The position numbers and the translations under genes were made by a program. Under the pieces are notes generated by a model that was not told the origin of the DNA, made no database searches, and was given only the letters and a program-made list of their open reading frames with translations. This document shows, one piece after another, positions 1-13,300 of a stretch of 64,000 nt of DNA. Position 1 is the stretch's first letter. The number at the start of each line of letters is the position of its first letter. The stretch is from Posidonia oceanica (lineage: Eukaryota > Streptophyta > Magnoliopsida > Alismatales > Posidoniaceae), in the NCBI GenBank assembly GCA_037176725.1, contig JAZBRS010000050.1, positions 16,572,001 through 16,636,000 of the forward strand. Reading direction: 5' to 3'.

Positions 1-369
1 AATCGAAGACGCCCTAATTATATTACAAAAGATTATCTAATGGGTGTTACTGTTACCTCTACGAATATGTGCATGTTTTTCAAGAAGCCAAACCCTTGGT
101 AAAATCTAAAGTATCATCATAAGAAGACGTAACAGAGGACGGCACACATTTTCGTTTTAATTTCATACAAGACTTGTCTAATGCAAGTCAGAATACCTAG
201 CCTATGCAAACGATAATAATAAATTTCATCTCACTCTCGTAGAACATTAGACTCAAACTTACATATTTTCTCCTAAAATATTCTTAGAGGTCGTCTCATG
301 CAAAATCCCAATAATAAATCTTTTGTCACACTTCACACTTTGTAACACATCATTGTTTTTGTGCTTATA
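1..369. other. Upstream flank of the PUB gene, no gene seen
   Basis: AT-rich sequence with no convincing coding frame on either strand. It precedes the pyrimidine-rich leader of the U-box gene and probably contains its promoter, but I see no TATA element that I would defend. Confidence 0.4.
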
Positions 370-1323
370 GCCCCTGTTTGAAATGGTCCATACTCTTCCT
401 TCTCGGTTCTCACTCCTCCCTCTCTCTCCCCTCTGCCTCTGTCTCTCTCTCTGTCTCTCTCTCTCTCTCTCTCCACCACTCGGCCTCCGGGAGAATCGCT
501 TGCTTGTTGCTCCCGAAAACAAGAGCCTGCAATTTCTCCTCCCTCTCCTTTCCCCCAAAAACCAAACCCTAAATAAAATCACCACCCCACCACCACCACC
601 TCCCAATGCTGTGATCCCGGAGGTGCATGGGGATGGGAGATCTCGCCGCCGCTCTCTGATGGCGCGGTCCCATGCTTCTCCGACGACGCCACACCCACAT
701 GGAGAGGAGAACCCCAACCTACACTTCTCCCGCAAATTGTAAATTCCTCCTCCTCCTCCCTCCAAATCTCTCCCCTTGGTTTTGGCTTACGTGTGTCTTC
801 GCCGGCGTGGTCGAATTCGGACGGCGTTCGAGCTGGACCAACTACTATAACAATTCAAAAAGATGTTCCTTTTAACTTTTGAAAATTTTTTTTCTTCTGT
901 TTTTTCAAGGTCGGGATTTTGATGAGCGTTCGGTTTTCAGTTGTTCTCTTCCTAAGATCTCGTTGTGGATACTTTAATCTAATATAAGTGTGATGTCTCG
1001 AAATGTTCTTCTGTTTCGGTGTCGTAGTATTCGAACGGTTACTTTCATGGCAAAGTCTAAAATGGCTGCCTTTTTCCTCTTCACCTCGTTTTAAAAATCT
1101 TTATATCGCTTTCTGTTTTCACTTCTTCTTTTTTGCATCATCGTGCAACCGCTTGATTGTTATTTAATTGTTTTTTTGGTTTTTTTATAGGATTGATTGA
1201 TTGATTACGTGGAGGTCAAAAGACAAGATCCTTTTTTTTAGTGATTTATAATTGTTTCATGTCTTTATTTCAGATGAATGAATAAGTTTCCTTAATGGTA
1301 AGGAGATTGTGTTGCTAGAGACC
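370..1323 (+). promoter_or_regulatory. 5' leader of the U-box gene with CT microsatellite, leader intron and short uORF
   Basis: A (CT)n tract at about 441-472 sits in pyrimidine-rich sequence, a common arrangement in plant 5' leaders. A T-rich stretch ending in a good acceptor (TTTATTTCAG, to 1273) suggests that a leader intron ends just before the coding exon; its donor could not be fixed. Directly after that acceptor is ATG AAT GAA TAA (1274-1285), a three-codon upstream ORF that ends 38 nt before the main start. The main ATG at 1324 has a favourable context (ACC ATG G). The transcription start is not resolved. Confidence 0.5.
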
Positions 1324-4300
1324 ATGGACGCTTCAGAGGCGGAAGAAAACCTGTTTGCAGCAGGTGATGCAAAGGTAAGCTTCTTCGAGAAAGGAGGTTA
1401 ATGTTAATGCTTTTTAATGTGAAGGGTTGATGCCGTAACCACTTGTTAGAGTTGCTGCTGTTTGATTTATTCATTCGCTATGAAGTTGCTAGCGTCTAAA
1501 CATTATGGTTTACACCTTTCTTTCCTTGACCGAAAGATATAACTATCTTCCAGTGGGATGACGAACTAGTATTTAAAAAAAAAAAAAAAATTCAAACTGA
1601 ATGATGCTGGCTGAACTAGTATTGTAAACCGTAATTTTATCATTTTTGTTTTTTATTCTTATTTTTTAGTTGACAATGGGGCTAGAGTATCTTTTTCTTG
1701 TCTCCATGTACTTAGAATTAGGTATTCCAAGTTCGTGATTTGCAAGCTCTATTATATTTATTTTAAGCAATGAGTGTAGTGCTATTACAGGAAATAGTGA
1801 TGGCATTAGGGGTGTAAATGAGCCGAACCTGAACTAACTGGGCCATTTTGGGTTCATTTCGGTTGAGATTTCTATAGGTTTAGGTTTGAGTTTGGTTTTG
1901 AGCTTAGGGTTAGGTTTAGGTTTGGGTTTGGTTTGAATCTACATGAGGTAGTTGGGTACTTGGGTTTGTTTGGTACTTTGGTATTTGGCTTGTTTAGCTG
2001 AACCTAATCGAACTGAGTAGAGTCAAAAAGCTCAATTGGTTAGAAATCCCTGTAAAAAATTATAGTCTGTACCACAATATGTTAGAATTTTAAGCTTCTC
2101 TAGAGGAAAATGAATAGAGATTTAAACTTAATAGCGGAATTTAAAACACTTATTCAACAAACACAAGTAATATTTAAGTATATGGAATAAAGTGAAGGAT
2201 TTGAATATAAAACTATAAACATGCAAAGAAGGGGATGAGAGAAAATGAAGTGCAAGAGATACTTATAGTGGTTCAGTTTCCGTGGCTTAGTCCACTTCTC
2301 GAGAATCCTTCGAGAGTTTCCTTAATCTTGTTATGAGGCCAAGATCTCGCCATTACACTCCTCGACGAACCTTCGCCAAGTTCCGCGAAAACTGCGGCTT
2401 TCCCTTCTCACAAGAGGAGAAGAATTTACACTAGAAATGAAAAGATTACAACTTTCAACTCTTTTCTACAATCTCCCAAAAACACAATTGAGCAAGATAG
2501 GATTGGAATAGGAATTGCTTGGAAACTTTTCTCACAAGATGGGAATGGAATGCTTTGAATTGATAGGATTTGAAGTTCTACAATGTGTGTCATCTTTGTG
2601 TCAAATAGGGTGTCTATATATAAGAATCAAGGGTAAAAAGTGTGTATCTAATGATTATATTTTTATCCTAATGGATAGCCATTCAGTATGCCGAAATTAG
2701 TTCGGTCGACCGAATTACTCACAGTTGTTCACAAACCACGAACAAAATAGGAGACCGAAACTGGTTCGGTATGTCGAATTGGTTTTCGATTCAGAACCTC
2801 TGTAAGTCCAGATTTTGGTATATCGAAATTATTCGGTATGTTGAAATACCCTGTTTAAGCCTTATACTTAATATTTTCAATGAATGATTGGTTTTGAGGT
2901 TATGACTATTTTCCTAAGGCACTATGAGGGTATTTGGGAGATTATTATAAGTTTCTAGAATACAACATATTACATTAACACTTTAATTACAATAGAAAAT
3001 TGGTCTCAATTTTCAATAGATTTGACTTGAATTGTCTTGATTTTCCACGTAGATATCTTCTTTGCCAATTTCGCCTTCTTATTTTTTCAAAGTCCATGAG
3101 AACTCTTTCTTGAACTATTAAGAAGGTTAGTTTACAAATATGTTTTGTTATCATTAAAATAGAGATGAAGCAATTTTGTCAACAATCTTTTCCTTATTTA
3201 TGATGACAAAAACCACAAATATTTCAAAGTTATAGAAATAGCTCTTTTTTGGAATATGCATATAGATATATCAATAAAAATCTCAATGTTTTCCCTAACT
3301 ATATGAGTCCAATATAAAATATTAAAGAATGTATAATCTAAGAACAAGAACACAAAATTGCTTTAGTATGACTCATCCACCCTCTTAATTAACATGATAG
3401 GCTCAAAATAGTTTTGGAAAACCTACCCCTATTCTTCTCTTTCTTTTTGTCATAACCAAAAATAATAGAAGACATAAATCCAAAGAAATAAATCAATATA
3501 AGCAAGAGTAATATAAATCAATATAATCAATATATCAAAAAGGAAAGGATATTCAATAAACATAAAAAACAACTTTAGTAAGATATTCAATAAGAATAAA
3601 CTTCATAAGGTAAAGAATATTCAATAAGTATCAAAATTAACTTTTTATAAGATATTCAATAAAAATCATCAAAATCAACTTCATATGGTAAAGGATATTC
3701 AATAAGTATCAAAAATAATTTTTATAATATATTTAATCATAATCAACTTCATATGGTAAATAATATTCAATAAGCAAGAAAATAAACTTTTATAAAATAT
3801 TCAATAAAAATCAACTTCATATCATAAGTGATATTCAATAGACATTAAAATCAACTTTTATAAGATCCCAAATGTTGGATCAATAGTCATTAAGATCAAC
3901 TTTTATATGAAGGATATTTAATAATAAATATATGATGGAAAGTATATTTAATATGTTTCCCTTATCAACAAGCATAGGTAAAGATAATTATTCAGTAAAG
4001 CTACCTCTTTCATCAAGCATGTATAAAAGTAATAGTTTAATGAAAATTCACACACATCATGCATAGCAAACTTATAAGATTCAAAATTTTGATCAAAGAG
4101 TAAGATACTAATAATTAGTATTATCACAAGTCATGGTTAACATTTCAAATATTAGATCAAATTTTTTTACAAGAAATCAATAATTTGTTTCGAATCAAAA
4201 GATTCAAACTGTCAGGTATTTCGATAGACCGAAGAAATTCGGCAGACCGAAATCTGAGTATGAACATAAGCACGTGATAATTCAAGAAAAATTGAGATAA

Positions 4301-7300
4301 AAATTTAAAAAATCATGTAAAATTATGATAATTGAGTTTGAGGTATATTTTATCTAAAAATTTCATTAAGCAATAAATTTTTAAGAAAAGAACTTATATA
4401 GAATCTTGTTTTAACATAAAGTAATTAAAACATTCTTTTTTTTAATTGGATTACTAATATTTATCAATGACTTATAATCTCATATTCCTTCTCCTATTTG
4501 GTGTTATCAAGCACATGGAACAATTAGAGATTTTGGTACCCACTTTATCTTAGGTCCAAATGTGTTAGTCATAGGAATCCACTTATTTTTGACTTTTGGA
4601 TTCCATTTTCTCCTTTCTTAATAATAAATTCATATTTTTCATTATTTTTAGTTCTAACAAAACTATTTTCGTATGAAATAATCTTTCTATACACATTTTC
4701 ACTTCGGTGCTTCCCTACATCAAAAGATTTCGTCTTAAGTGTAAACTTGCTAACATCATTAAGCATACTTTTATTTTTGACCTTTATTGATGCAATATCA
4801 TTTTCTAAAATATCAATTTTGTTTTTCATAATATTCAACTCATTTTTCAAGTCATCATTTTCTATTTCAAGTGCATTATTTCTTTTTCTTAATTCATCAT
4901 TTTCATTTGAAATCATTTCATTTTTAAGAGATATATCAATAAAACTTTGGTTTATACTTTTGCATTTACCATTCAAAGATATATATTTCAAATAAAGCTC
5001 ATTAAAAGCATTAAGTAAATCATCCATAGAATTTTTTTTAATATTATCTAAAGATGATACTTCATTAGATTTTGCCATAAAGCATGAGTAAACTACTTTA
5101 TCATCGTTTCTTCATCGATTGAAATGTCACTATCATCCCAAGTTGCTTGGAGAATCTTCTTTTTCTTGACTATTCTTTTGTTCTTTTTGTCTTTCTTTTG
5201 AACTCTTTTTTTATTTAAGAAATCCTTGAACTTGTGTGAGATGAGAGCAAGATCATCTTCCGAATCATCCGACTTGAAAGAAGCTTTGAACGTCATACTC
5301 TTCTTCTTTGGAACATCTTCAAATTCCTTTTCTTTCATTTGAACTTCATAGGAAGTGAGATTTCCTATGAGGCTTTCTAAGAAGTATGTAGAGAGATCAT
5401 TTGTTTCCTCGATTGCGGTAGTCTTGTTCTTCCAATCCGAAATAGGACATCTAAATACTTTTCTAACCAAATCACTTTGAGAATAATTTTTACTAAGAGA
5501 TTGTAAATTGTTAGCGATCTCACTAAATCTTGTAAGCATATCACCAATAGATTCATATGGTTGCATTTTAAACATTTCATATTTACGAACAAGGATATTT
5601 ATCTTAGTTTCTTTTACTTGATTTGTTCCTTCATAAGTAACTTCTAAAACATGCCATGTTTTATGAGATATGTTACAATTTGAGATACGATTGAATTGAT
5701 CTTAACTAATAGCACAAAATAGAATATTTAACCTCTTAGCATTCATTGTTGCTAAATTCTTTTTATTTTTATTCCATTCCTTATAATTCTTCTTACTATG
5801 AGTATATTTGTTTATAACAATATTCTATAAATCAATATTAATAAACTTAAGATAGATTTGCATTTTACATTTCTAATAATTATAATTCTTTCTATCAAAG
5901 AATGGTGGTCTATATATACTTTGTCCTTCTATAATGTTAGAGTTTAATGATCAGGAAAATGAAATCATATCTAGAAGATTATTAAATCTTAAAACTAAAT
6001 GAATAAGGTTCTGATACAAATTGTTAGAATTTTAGGTTTCTCTAGAGGAGGGTGAATAGAGATTTAAACTTAATAGTGAAATTTAAAACATTTATTTAAC
6101 AAATACAAGCAATATTCAAGTAAATGGAATAAAGTGAAGGATCTGAATATAAAACTATTAGCATGTAAAAAAGGGGTTGAGAGAAAATAAAGTGCAAGAG
6201 ATACTTATAGTGGTTCAGCTTCCTTGGCTTAGTCTACTTTTTGAGAACCCCTTAAGAGTTTCCTTAATCTTGTTACGAGCCCAAGATTTCGCCGTTACAC
6301 TTCTTGACGAATCCTCGTCAAGCTCTGCAAAAATCGCAACCTTCCTTTCTCACGATCGGAGAAGAACTTACACGAGAAATGAAAAGATTACAACTCTCGA
6401 CTATTTTCTACAATCTCCTAAAAACATAATTGAGCAAGATAAGATGGGAATAGGAATTGCTTGGGAACTCTTCTCACAATATGAGAATGGAATGTTTAGA
6501 AATGATAGAACTTGAAGTTCTACAATGTGTGTCATCTTTGTATCAAATAGGGTGCCTATATATAGGAATCAAGGGTAGAAAGTGTGTGTCTATATTTTTA
6601 CCTTAATGGATAGTTATTCAGTATGTTGAAATTGGTTCAATCGACCGAATGACTTACAGTTATTCACAGATCATGAAGAAAACGGTAGACCTAAACTGGT
6701 TCGATATGTCGAATTGATTTTCGATTCAGAATCTCTGTAAGTTTAGATTTCGGTATACCAAAATTATTCGGTATGCTGAAATGTCTTGTTTAAGTCCTAT
6801 ACTTTTCAATGAATGATTGGTTTTGGGACTATGACCATTTTTCTAAAGCACTATGAGGGTATTTGGGAGATTATTACAAGTTCTTAGAATATAACATATT
6901 ACATTGACACTTTAATTACAGCAAAAACTTGGTCTCCAATCTTCAATAGATTTGACTTGAATTGCCTTGATCTTCCATATAGATATATTCTTTGCTAATT
7001 TTGCCTTTTTCTTTTTTCAAAGTCCATGAGAATTCTTCTTTGACATATTAAGAAGGTTAGCTCACAAATATGTTTTGTTATCATTAAAATAACGATAAAG
7101 CAATTTTACCAACACAATAGGTTTCAATATTTATACAAAATTTGCAAGTTTGTAAGTAAAAACTCAACAATATGTGATGCAATCAAGTTATCAAAAGAAA
7201 CACTTGCAAGTTGCAAGTTCAACTAGGCTCGAAAAGCAACTTCTCATAATTCTAGTTATCTAAATGAAAACCTCTTACTAACAAAATCTAAAAAATAAGG

Positions 7301-10300
7301 CTAAGGCTTAGGGTTTCGTACTTTGTGTGACAAAAATTATCTAAAATTAAAAAAATACCTCTTACTAATAAAATCTAAAAAATAACTAAATAAGTCTAAT
7401 ACATAATGAATATAACCTATACAATATATACTCAATATTCCGGACCAAACTCTTACCAAACAAGCACCTTTTGTTTGGATTCGGTTCGTTAATTGGACCA
7501 AAGTCAAGGTGTTGTTTGAGTTTGGTTCATTTTATTCGAGCCTGAACCGAGCTCAAACTCTGCCCAAACTGAACGTGAACTGTTCATGAGCTTCAAACTA
7601 TTTTGTCGGTCTTAGATGGTGTTAGAGTTGTTAGTGTAGATATGTGGTCATGTGGATATGTGGTCATGTGGATATGTGGATATCCAAATAGTTTATATGG
7701 ATACCATAACTCTATATGTTTGTAACATTGGTCATCAATACAATTATCTCTTCTTATTATTCTAACATGGTATTAGAGCTTTAGGTTTTCAAACCTTAAA
7801 AAAAAAGGGCCAGCGCCTCCCATCGCCGGTCCCGACTTCTGTGCCAACTGGACTAGCGTCTCCTGCCTCCACTAGATCGGCCAAGTCTCCCTCCCTCTCT
7901 CCCGCCCCTTTTCCTTCTCCACGGGCTTTCTCCGGCCCTCTCCGGCCCCCCGTGCAGACCTTGTCGGCCCTTTCGGGCCTCCTTGCAGACCTCGTCGGCC
8001 CTCTCCAGCCCCCTGTAGCCCCTCGTCGGACCTCTCTGGCTCCCTGCAGACCTCGCCGGCCATCTCCGGCCCTCTACTGCCCCCCGTCGGCCCTCTCTGG
8101 CCCCCCTACAAACCTTGTCGGCCCTCTCTGGCCTCCCTGTAGACCTTGCCGGCCATATCCGGCCCTCTGCAGACCTTGCCGGCCATCTTCGGCCCCCTGC
8201 AGTCCCTCTCCGGCTCCCCTGCAGCCACTCTCCGGATCTCTGCGGCCCCTACAGTCCTTCGCCGGTCCTCTCCGGTGGCATGGTATGATCTAGGCTGCAC
8301 CATCTTCTACTATCTGCCTTAGATACGGATTTCTGACTATTATTTGCCCTACATACGGTTTTTTTGCTGCTGGTTTGTGATTTTCTATTAGTTTTCCAGC
8401 CATTTCTTTGCTGTGTTATATCAAATCAGCGGTTATTTGTTGATAGTATGGCATCTTCATCAACTTCTTCTTCTACCGATGTATTGTTACGTAATCTCAG
8501 TGGTACGTCCATCAAACTTGATGGCAAAAATTATATTATCTGGGTAAAATCTATTCAGGTTTTCCTTGGGACTTATAAGAAAATCAAACATATCACGCAA
8601 GATCCGTCTGATATTAAGACTTCGGAATATGATGACTGGTTGGCATCTGATGATTATGGTGTTATCACGTAGTTGGTGAACAATATGGAACCACATATTT
8701 CTCGCGGTGTCGTCATGCTTTCTACTGCAAAGAAAATTTGGGATACACTGAAAGTTAGTTACGCACATGAGAAGAATATTGCATGAGTTGTTGAACTTTA
8801 TGATCAATTCTTTGCCTTGAAATAGGGCGACCAGTTTGTTGAGGAGCTTTATCCTTCTATTCGTGTCCTGCTGGATGAGTTAGAAATTTATCAACCACTT
8901 GTCCCCAACATTACCGTTATGCGTGAATATCGGGAGGAACTTGCTGTAGTCAAGTTTCTATCTGCTCTCGGACCAGAGTTGGCTTTACAGGTGCGTGATC
9001 ATATTCTTGGTGGCGACATTGTTCCTTCGTTGACCACTGCATTTTCTCGAGTATTACGAATTGCTACAGCGACTCCTATAGTGTACAATGATCAATCTGC
9101 TTTGGCTACTTATGGCCGTGGACGTGATACAAGACGTAGTCGTGGCCGAGGCCGTGATTCCAGGGGCGGACGTAATGCCCGGCGGGGCAATTTCTAATGT
9201 GATCACTGCGGGCGCACGAATCACTCCTTAGATCGATGTTGGGCAAAATTTGGTAAGCCAGACTGGGCCAATAATGTTACAGAGGAGTCTTCATCAGCAC
9301 CTACAGGACTGGAAGACACTGTAACCATTACTCAGGCCGAGTACGATCGACTTCTTCAGACTACTACTCCAGTTGCTCAGACCGCTACTGCCACTCATAC
9401 TACTCCTCCAGGTATGGTATGTAGGCACTGTTCACGACTTCTGGTGCGGACTGGATGGTTGATTCAGGTGCGTCAAAGCATATGTCTGGTAACGTGGTGT
9501 CTTTTCCTCACTTTCCTCTTCGGTGTCTACACTCTCAGTCACTGTCGTAAACGGGACTCGTTCACCTGTCCATGGACAAGGAAACGTGTCTTTACCCAAT
9601 AATCTAACCCTTAGTGATGTTCTCTATGTTTCAAATTTTCCTGTAAATTTATTATCTGTTAGCCAGCTTACCAAAAATCATCATTGTGCAATAACATTGT
9701 TTTCCACTTTTTTTTTGATGTAGGATCTGCGGACTGGGAGACGGATTGGTTCGGGACCTGAAAATAATGACTTGTACTGTCTCAGTGGTCGGAAGAAACC
9801 TACTACCTTTGTTTATACTACTTCTACTGAGTCTTCTTTTTTGTGGCACTGCCGTTTAGGGCATCTTCCGTCAAACAAGTTGAAAGGTCTTTTACCAGAG
9901 TTTGTCTCTATTAATAACTTTCAGTGTGAGTCATGTCAACTTGGGAAACATCGACGATCTTCTTATCCTCCAGGTCAGGAGAAACAGAATCGTGTTCTCA
10001 TAGAGTTGGTTCATTCTGATGTGTAAGGTCCTTGTCGTATCGAGTCTGTTCAAGGTTTTCGGTATTTTATTGTCTTTATTGATGATTTCTCGATGTTGAC
10101 TTGGGTCTCTCTATTAAAGGATAGAACTCAAGTTGTTGATGTTATCAAAAAAAATTAAATGAAATAAAAACTCAATTTTGTGAGCCATTACGGGTGTTTC
10201 GGACTGATAATACTCTTGAATACGTTCAACGTGATGTGTCTCTTTTCTGTCAATCTCAGGAAATTATTCATCAAACTTCTTGTCCTAGGACATCTTAACA

Positions 10301-13300
10301 GAATGGCGTCGCTGAACGCAAACATCGTTATCTGTTGGATGTCACTCGAACACTCATGTCACAGATGAAGGTACCTTAACAATTATAGACTGATGCAGTT
10401 CTCACTGCATGTCATCTTATTAACAGAATGCCTTCGTCTGTTCATAGGTACATACCTCACTGTCTTCTTTTCCCACAAAAGTCTCTTTTCTCTCTTTCTC
10501 CCAAGGTTTTTGGTTGTATATGCTTTGTCCAGATACACGTCCTAATCTGGACAAACTCTCTCATCGTTCTATTCGTTGTATGTTTGTTGGTTACTCTCGC
10601 ACACAAAAAGGTTATTGGTGTTATGATCCAGTACATCGAAAATATTATGTCACATTCTTTGAGAACATTCGTTTTTCTTCCTTCGAAAGTGACTCTTTGG
10701 TTCCTCTTTCTCTAACTATTCGTGTTACAGACCCAACTCCACTTAGTAACACTGAAACTCCTGCTGCCAAACATATTCAGGTTTATGTTTGACGATCACG
10801 ACAGCATAAACAATCATCTTCTCAAGGTGCGGATCATCCGATCCCTCTTACTTCCATTACATCTTCTGAACTTGATATCCCTATTATCCTTTGAAAAGGT
10901 ATCCGTTCTACTGTACACCCTATTTCTCATTGTGTTACCTATGATAACCTTCATCCTATGTATCGGACCTTTGCTTTGTCTTTGTCATCTGTTTCTATAC
11001 CCGGGACTTATCAAGAGGCATCACAGATTCCTGAATAGAGAGCTGCCGTGGATGAGGAGATGTCAGCCCTACAGTCTCATCAAATATGGGATCTTGTTAC
11101 TTTGCCAGTTGATACAGAGGTTGTGAGTTGTCGTTGGGTGTTCACTGTGAAATACAACACCAATGGCACCATTGATCGATATAAAGCTTGGTTGGTAGCA
11201 CGAGGCTTTACTCAGACCTATGGGGTTGACTATTTTGAGACTTTTTCGCCAGTTGCCCGCCTCAACTTTATCAGAATTCTGTTCTTTGTTGCAGTAAATC
11301 AACACTGGCCTATGTATCAGTTTGATGTAAAAAATGCTTTTCTCTATGGTGATTTGATTGAGGAAGTCTATATGGAACAACCTTCAGGGTATGTTGTTCT
11401 TGGGGAGATGCAAGTGTGCAAATTGAAGAAGGCAATCTATGGTCTCAAACAAAGTCCCCATGTCAGGTTCAACAAGTTCAGCGAGATAGCAATACAATTT
11501 GATTTCCACAGGTGCAATTTTGATCATTCAGTGTTTGTTAGACAGAGACCTGCTGGCTGCATTATCCTGGTTGTTTATGTGGACGATATTCTTGTTACTG
11601 GCAGTGACAGAGTAGGCGTTGACGAGAGTAAAGAATTTCTCAAGAAACATTTTGTGACAAAAGACTTGGACAGACCTAGATACTTCTTGGGGATTGAGAT
11701 TGCCCATCAGAGTAGGTGTTGATGAGAGTAGAGAATTTCTCAAGAAATATTTTGTGACAAAAGACTTGGATAGACCTAGATACTTTTTGGAGATTGAGAT
11801 TGCCCATGCTAAGAATGGAATAGTTTTGTTTCAAAGAAAATATGTGCTTGATTTACTATAGGAGTCGGGCATGCTTGGCTGTAAACCTGCTAATTCTCCA
11901 GTTGACTCCAGCCTAGATTTATGGGACACATCTTCTAACATCCTTGAGGATGTAGGACGGTACAGGCGATTTGTTGGGAAGTTGATTTACCTTACTGTGA
12001 CTCGTCCAGATATTACATTTGCAGTTGGACTGGTTAGTCAGTTCATGCATCAACGAAGAGAGATACATTGGCAAGCGACTCTACAAATTCTGTCCTACTT
12101 GAAGAGTGCTCATGGTAAAGGTCTTCGCTACAGTTATCATGGTCATTTCGATATTACTGGTTATTCAGATTCTTGATATGCAGGAGATCGGGGAAACAAA
12201 AAATCTACTTTTGGATATTGTACGTTTGTAGAAGGTAACTTAGTTACCTGAAAAAGTAAAAAGCAAAATATTGTCTCTCGATCCAGCGTTGAAGCAGAGT
12301 ATAGAACTATGGCCCAGACTGCATGCGAAATGATGTGGATCATGAGATTGATTTTCCTCTAAAGGGGGCTATGTCTATGTTTTGTGATAACCAAACAGTT
12401 ATCTATATTGTCAATAATCCTGTGTTCTATGAAAGAACAAAACACATCGAGGTGAATTGGCATTTTGTCAGGAATACAGTATTGAATGGGCTGATCACTA
12501 CTCTCTTTACTACCTCCTTTACTCAACTTGCAGATGTGTTCACAAAGATTGTGTCTGTGATTCAGTATAAATCTGTTTGTAATAAACTAGATATGGTAGA
12601 TTTGTATGCTCCAGCTTGAGAAGGAGTGTTAGAGTTGTTAGTGTAGATATGTGGTCATGTAGATATATGGTCATGTGGGTATGTGGATATCCAATTAGTT
12701 TATATGGATATCATAACTCTATATATATGTAACCTTGGTTATCAATATAATTATCTCTTCCTATTATTCTAACAGATGGCATATTGTTTAGAGATACTGT
12801 CTTGTATGTGTTTACTGCTGAACAAATCAGCCTAGGTACTCATATTGCCTGGGAACAATTAAACATTTTGACCCACTCTTCCCGGACAATCACTAAAGTT
12901 GATTTTTTTTAAAACTTATCTCTATTACTAGCTTTTGCTTTCTTGGTTATCCACATGTCAGCTGCTCTTATGTATTTATATTTGTTACTTAATCTACTAG
13001 AAAGATGTAAATTTAACAATGGACTCTTTCATGGTCTGTGTTTGCAGTTACATGGAGAGATATGTCGAAAACTTTCAGCAGTTGTTTGTAAAGTTCTGGA
13101 GATCTTTCCAATCTTAGAAGCAGCACGTCCAAGAAGCAAGTCAGGCATACAATCCCTCTGTTCAGTGCATGTAGCCCTCGATAAGGCAAAAAACCTTCTT
13201 CAACATTGCTCAAATTGCAGCAAACTTTATCTGGTTAGTCTTATTTCCCTTCATTCTGATTCATTACTAACATACTATATTGTACTTCTATAGTCGTCTC

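Larger units (their letters stand above)
2080..7114 (-). mobile_element. Gag-only LTR retrotransposon (non-autonomous, TR-GAG-like)
   Basis: Two direct repeats of about 1.1 kb, TGTTAGAATTTT...CAACA, flank 2.8 kb of internal sequence. The 5 bp CAATA lies immediately outside both ends (2075-2079 and 7115-7119), a perfect target site duplication. The gag frames, the primer site and the purine tract all read on the minus strand, so the right LTR is the functional 5' LTR. Next to it, the minus-strand sequence TGTATCAGAACC (within 6010-6019 and flanks) resembles the initiator tRNA-Met primer site. No protease, integrase, RT or RNase H frame is present. The layout resembles the gag-only elements described in plants as TR-GAG. 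It lies antisense inside PUB intron 1. Confidence 0.85.
1807..7614. mobile_element. Degenerate hAT-like repeat split by a later LTR element
   Basis: The left part (1807-2079) begins TAGGGGTGTAAATGAGCC, the style of terminal sequence seen in many plant hAT MITEs, and runs into GGTTTAGG/GGTTTGG-rich sequence. The right part (7120-7614) contains GAGCCTGAACC and GTTCATGAGC, which read in the opposite sense, as expected from an inverted-terminus element. The gag-only LTR element at 2080-7114 sits between the two parts. No clean right terminus or 8 bp target duplication was found, so this is a relic and its right limit is uncertain. Confidence 0.4.
7620..12774 (+). mobile_element. Ty1/copia LTR retrotransposon, decayed, in PUB intron 1
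   Basis: Full-length structure: 148 bp LTRs at 7620-7767 and 12627-12774 (TGTTAGAGTTG...TTCTAACA), a perfect GATGG target duplication at 7615-7619 and 12775-12779, a tRNA-iMet-type primer site TGGTATTAGAGC from 7768, and a purine tract (CTTGAGAAGGAG) just before the 3' LTR. Domain order gag, integrase, RT, RNase H identifies the copia superfamily. Every coding domain carries stops or frameshifts, so the element cannot move by itself. It is in the same orientation as the host gene. The LTRs are short for copia. Confidence 0.92.

Noticed and set aside
259..765. 168 aa minus-strand frame over the PUB leader
   Set aside because: It translates the CT microsatellite as an RE repeat. The plus-strand leader of the U-box gene explains the region.
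7841..8293. Proline/serine/alanine-rich 150 aa frame
   Set aside because: It is the untranslated leader of the copia element between primer site and gag, a C-rich imperfect repeat (GGCCCTCTC). No family resemblance.
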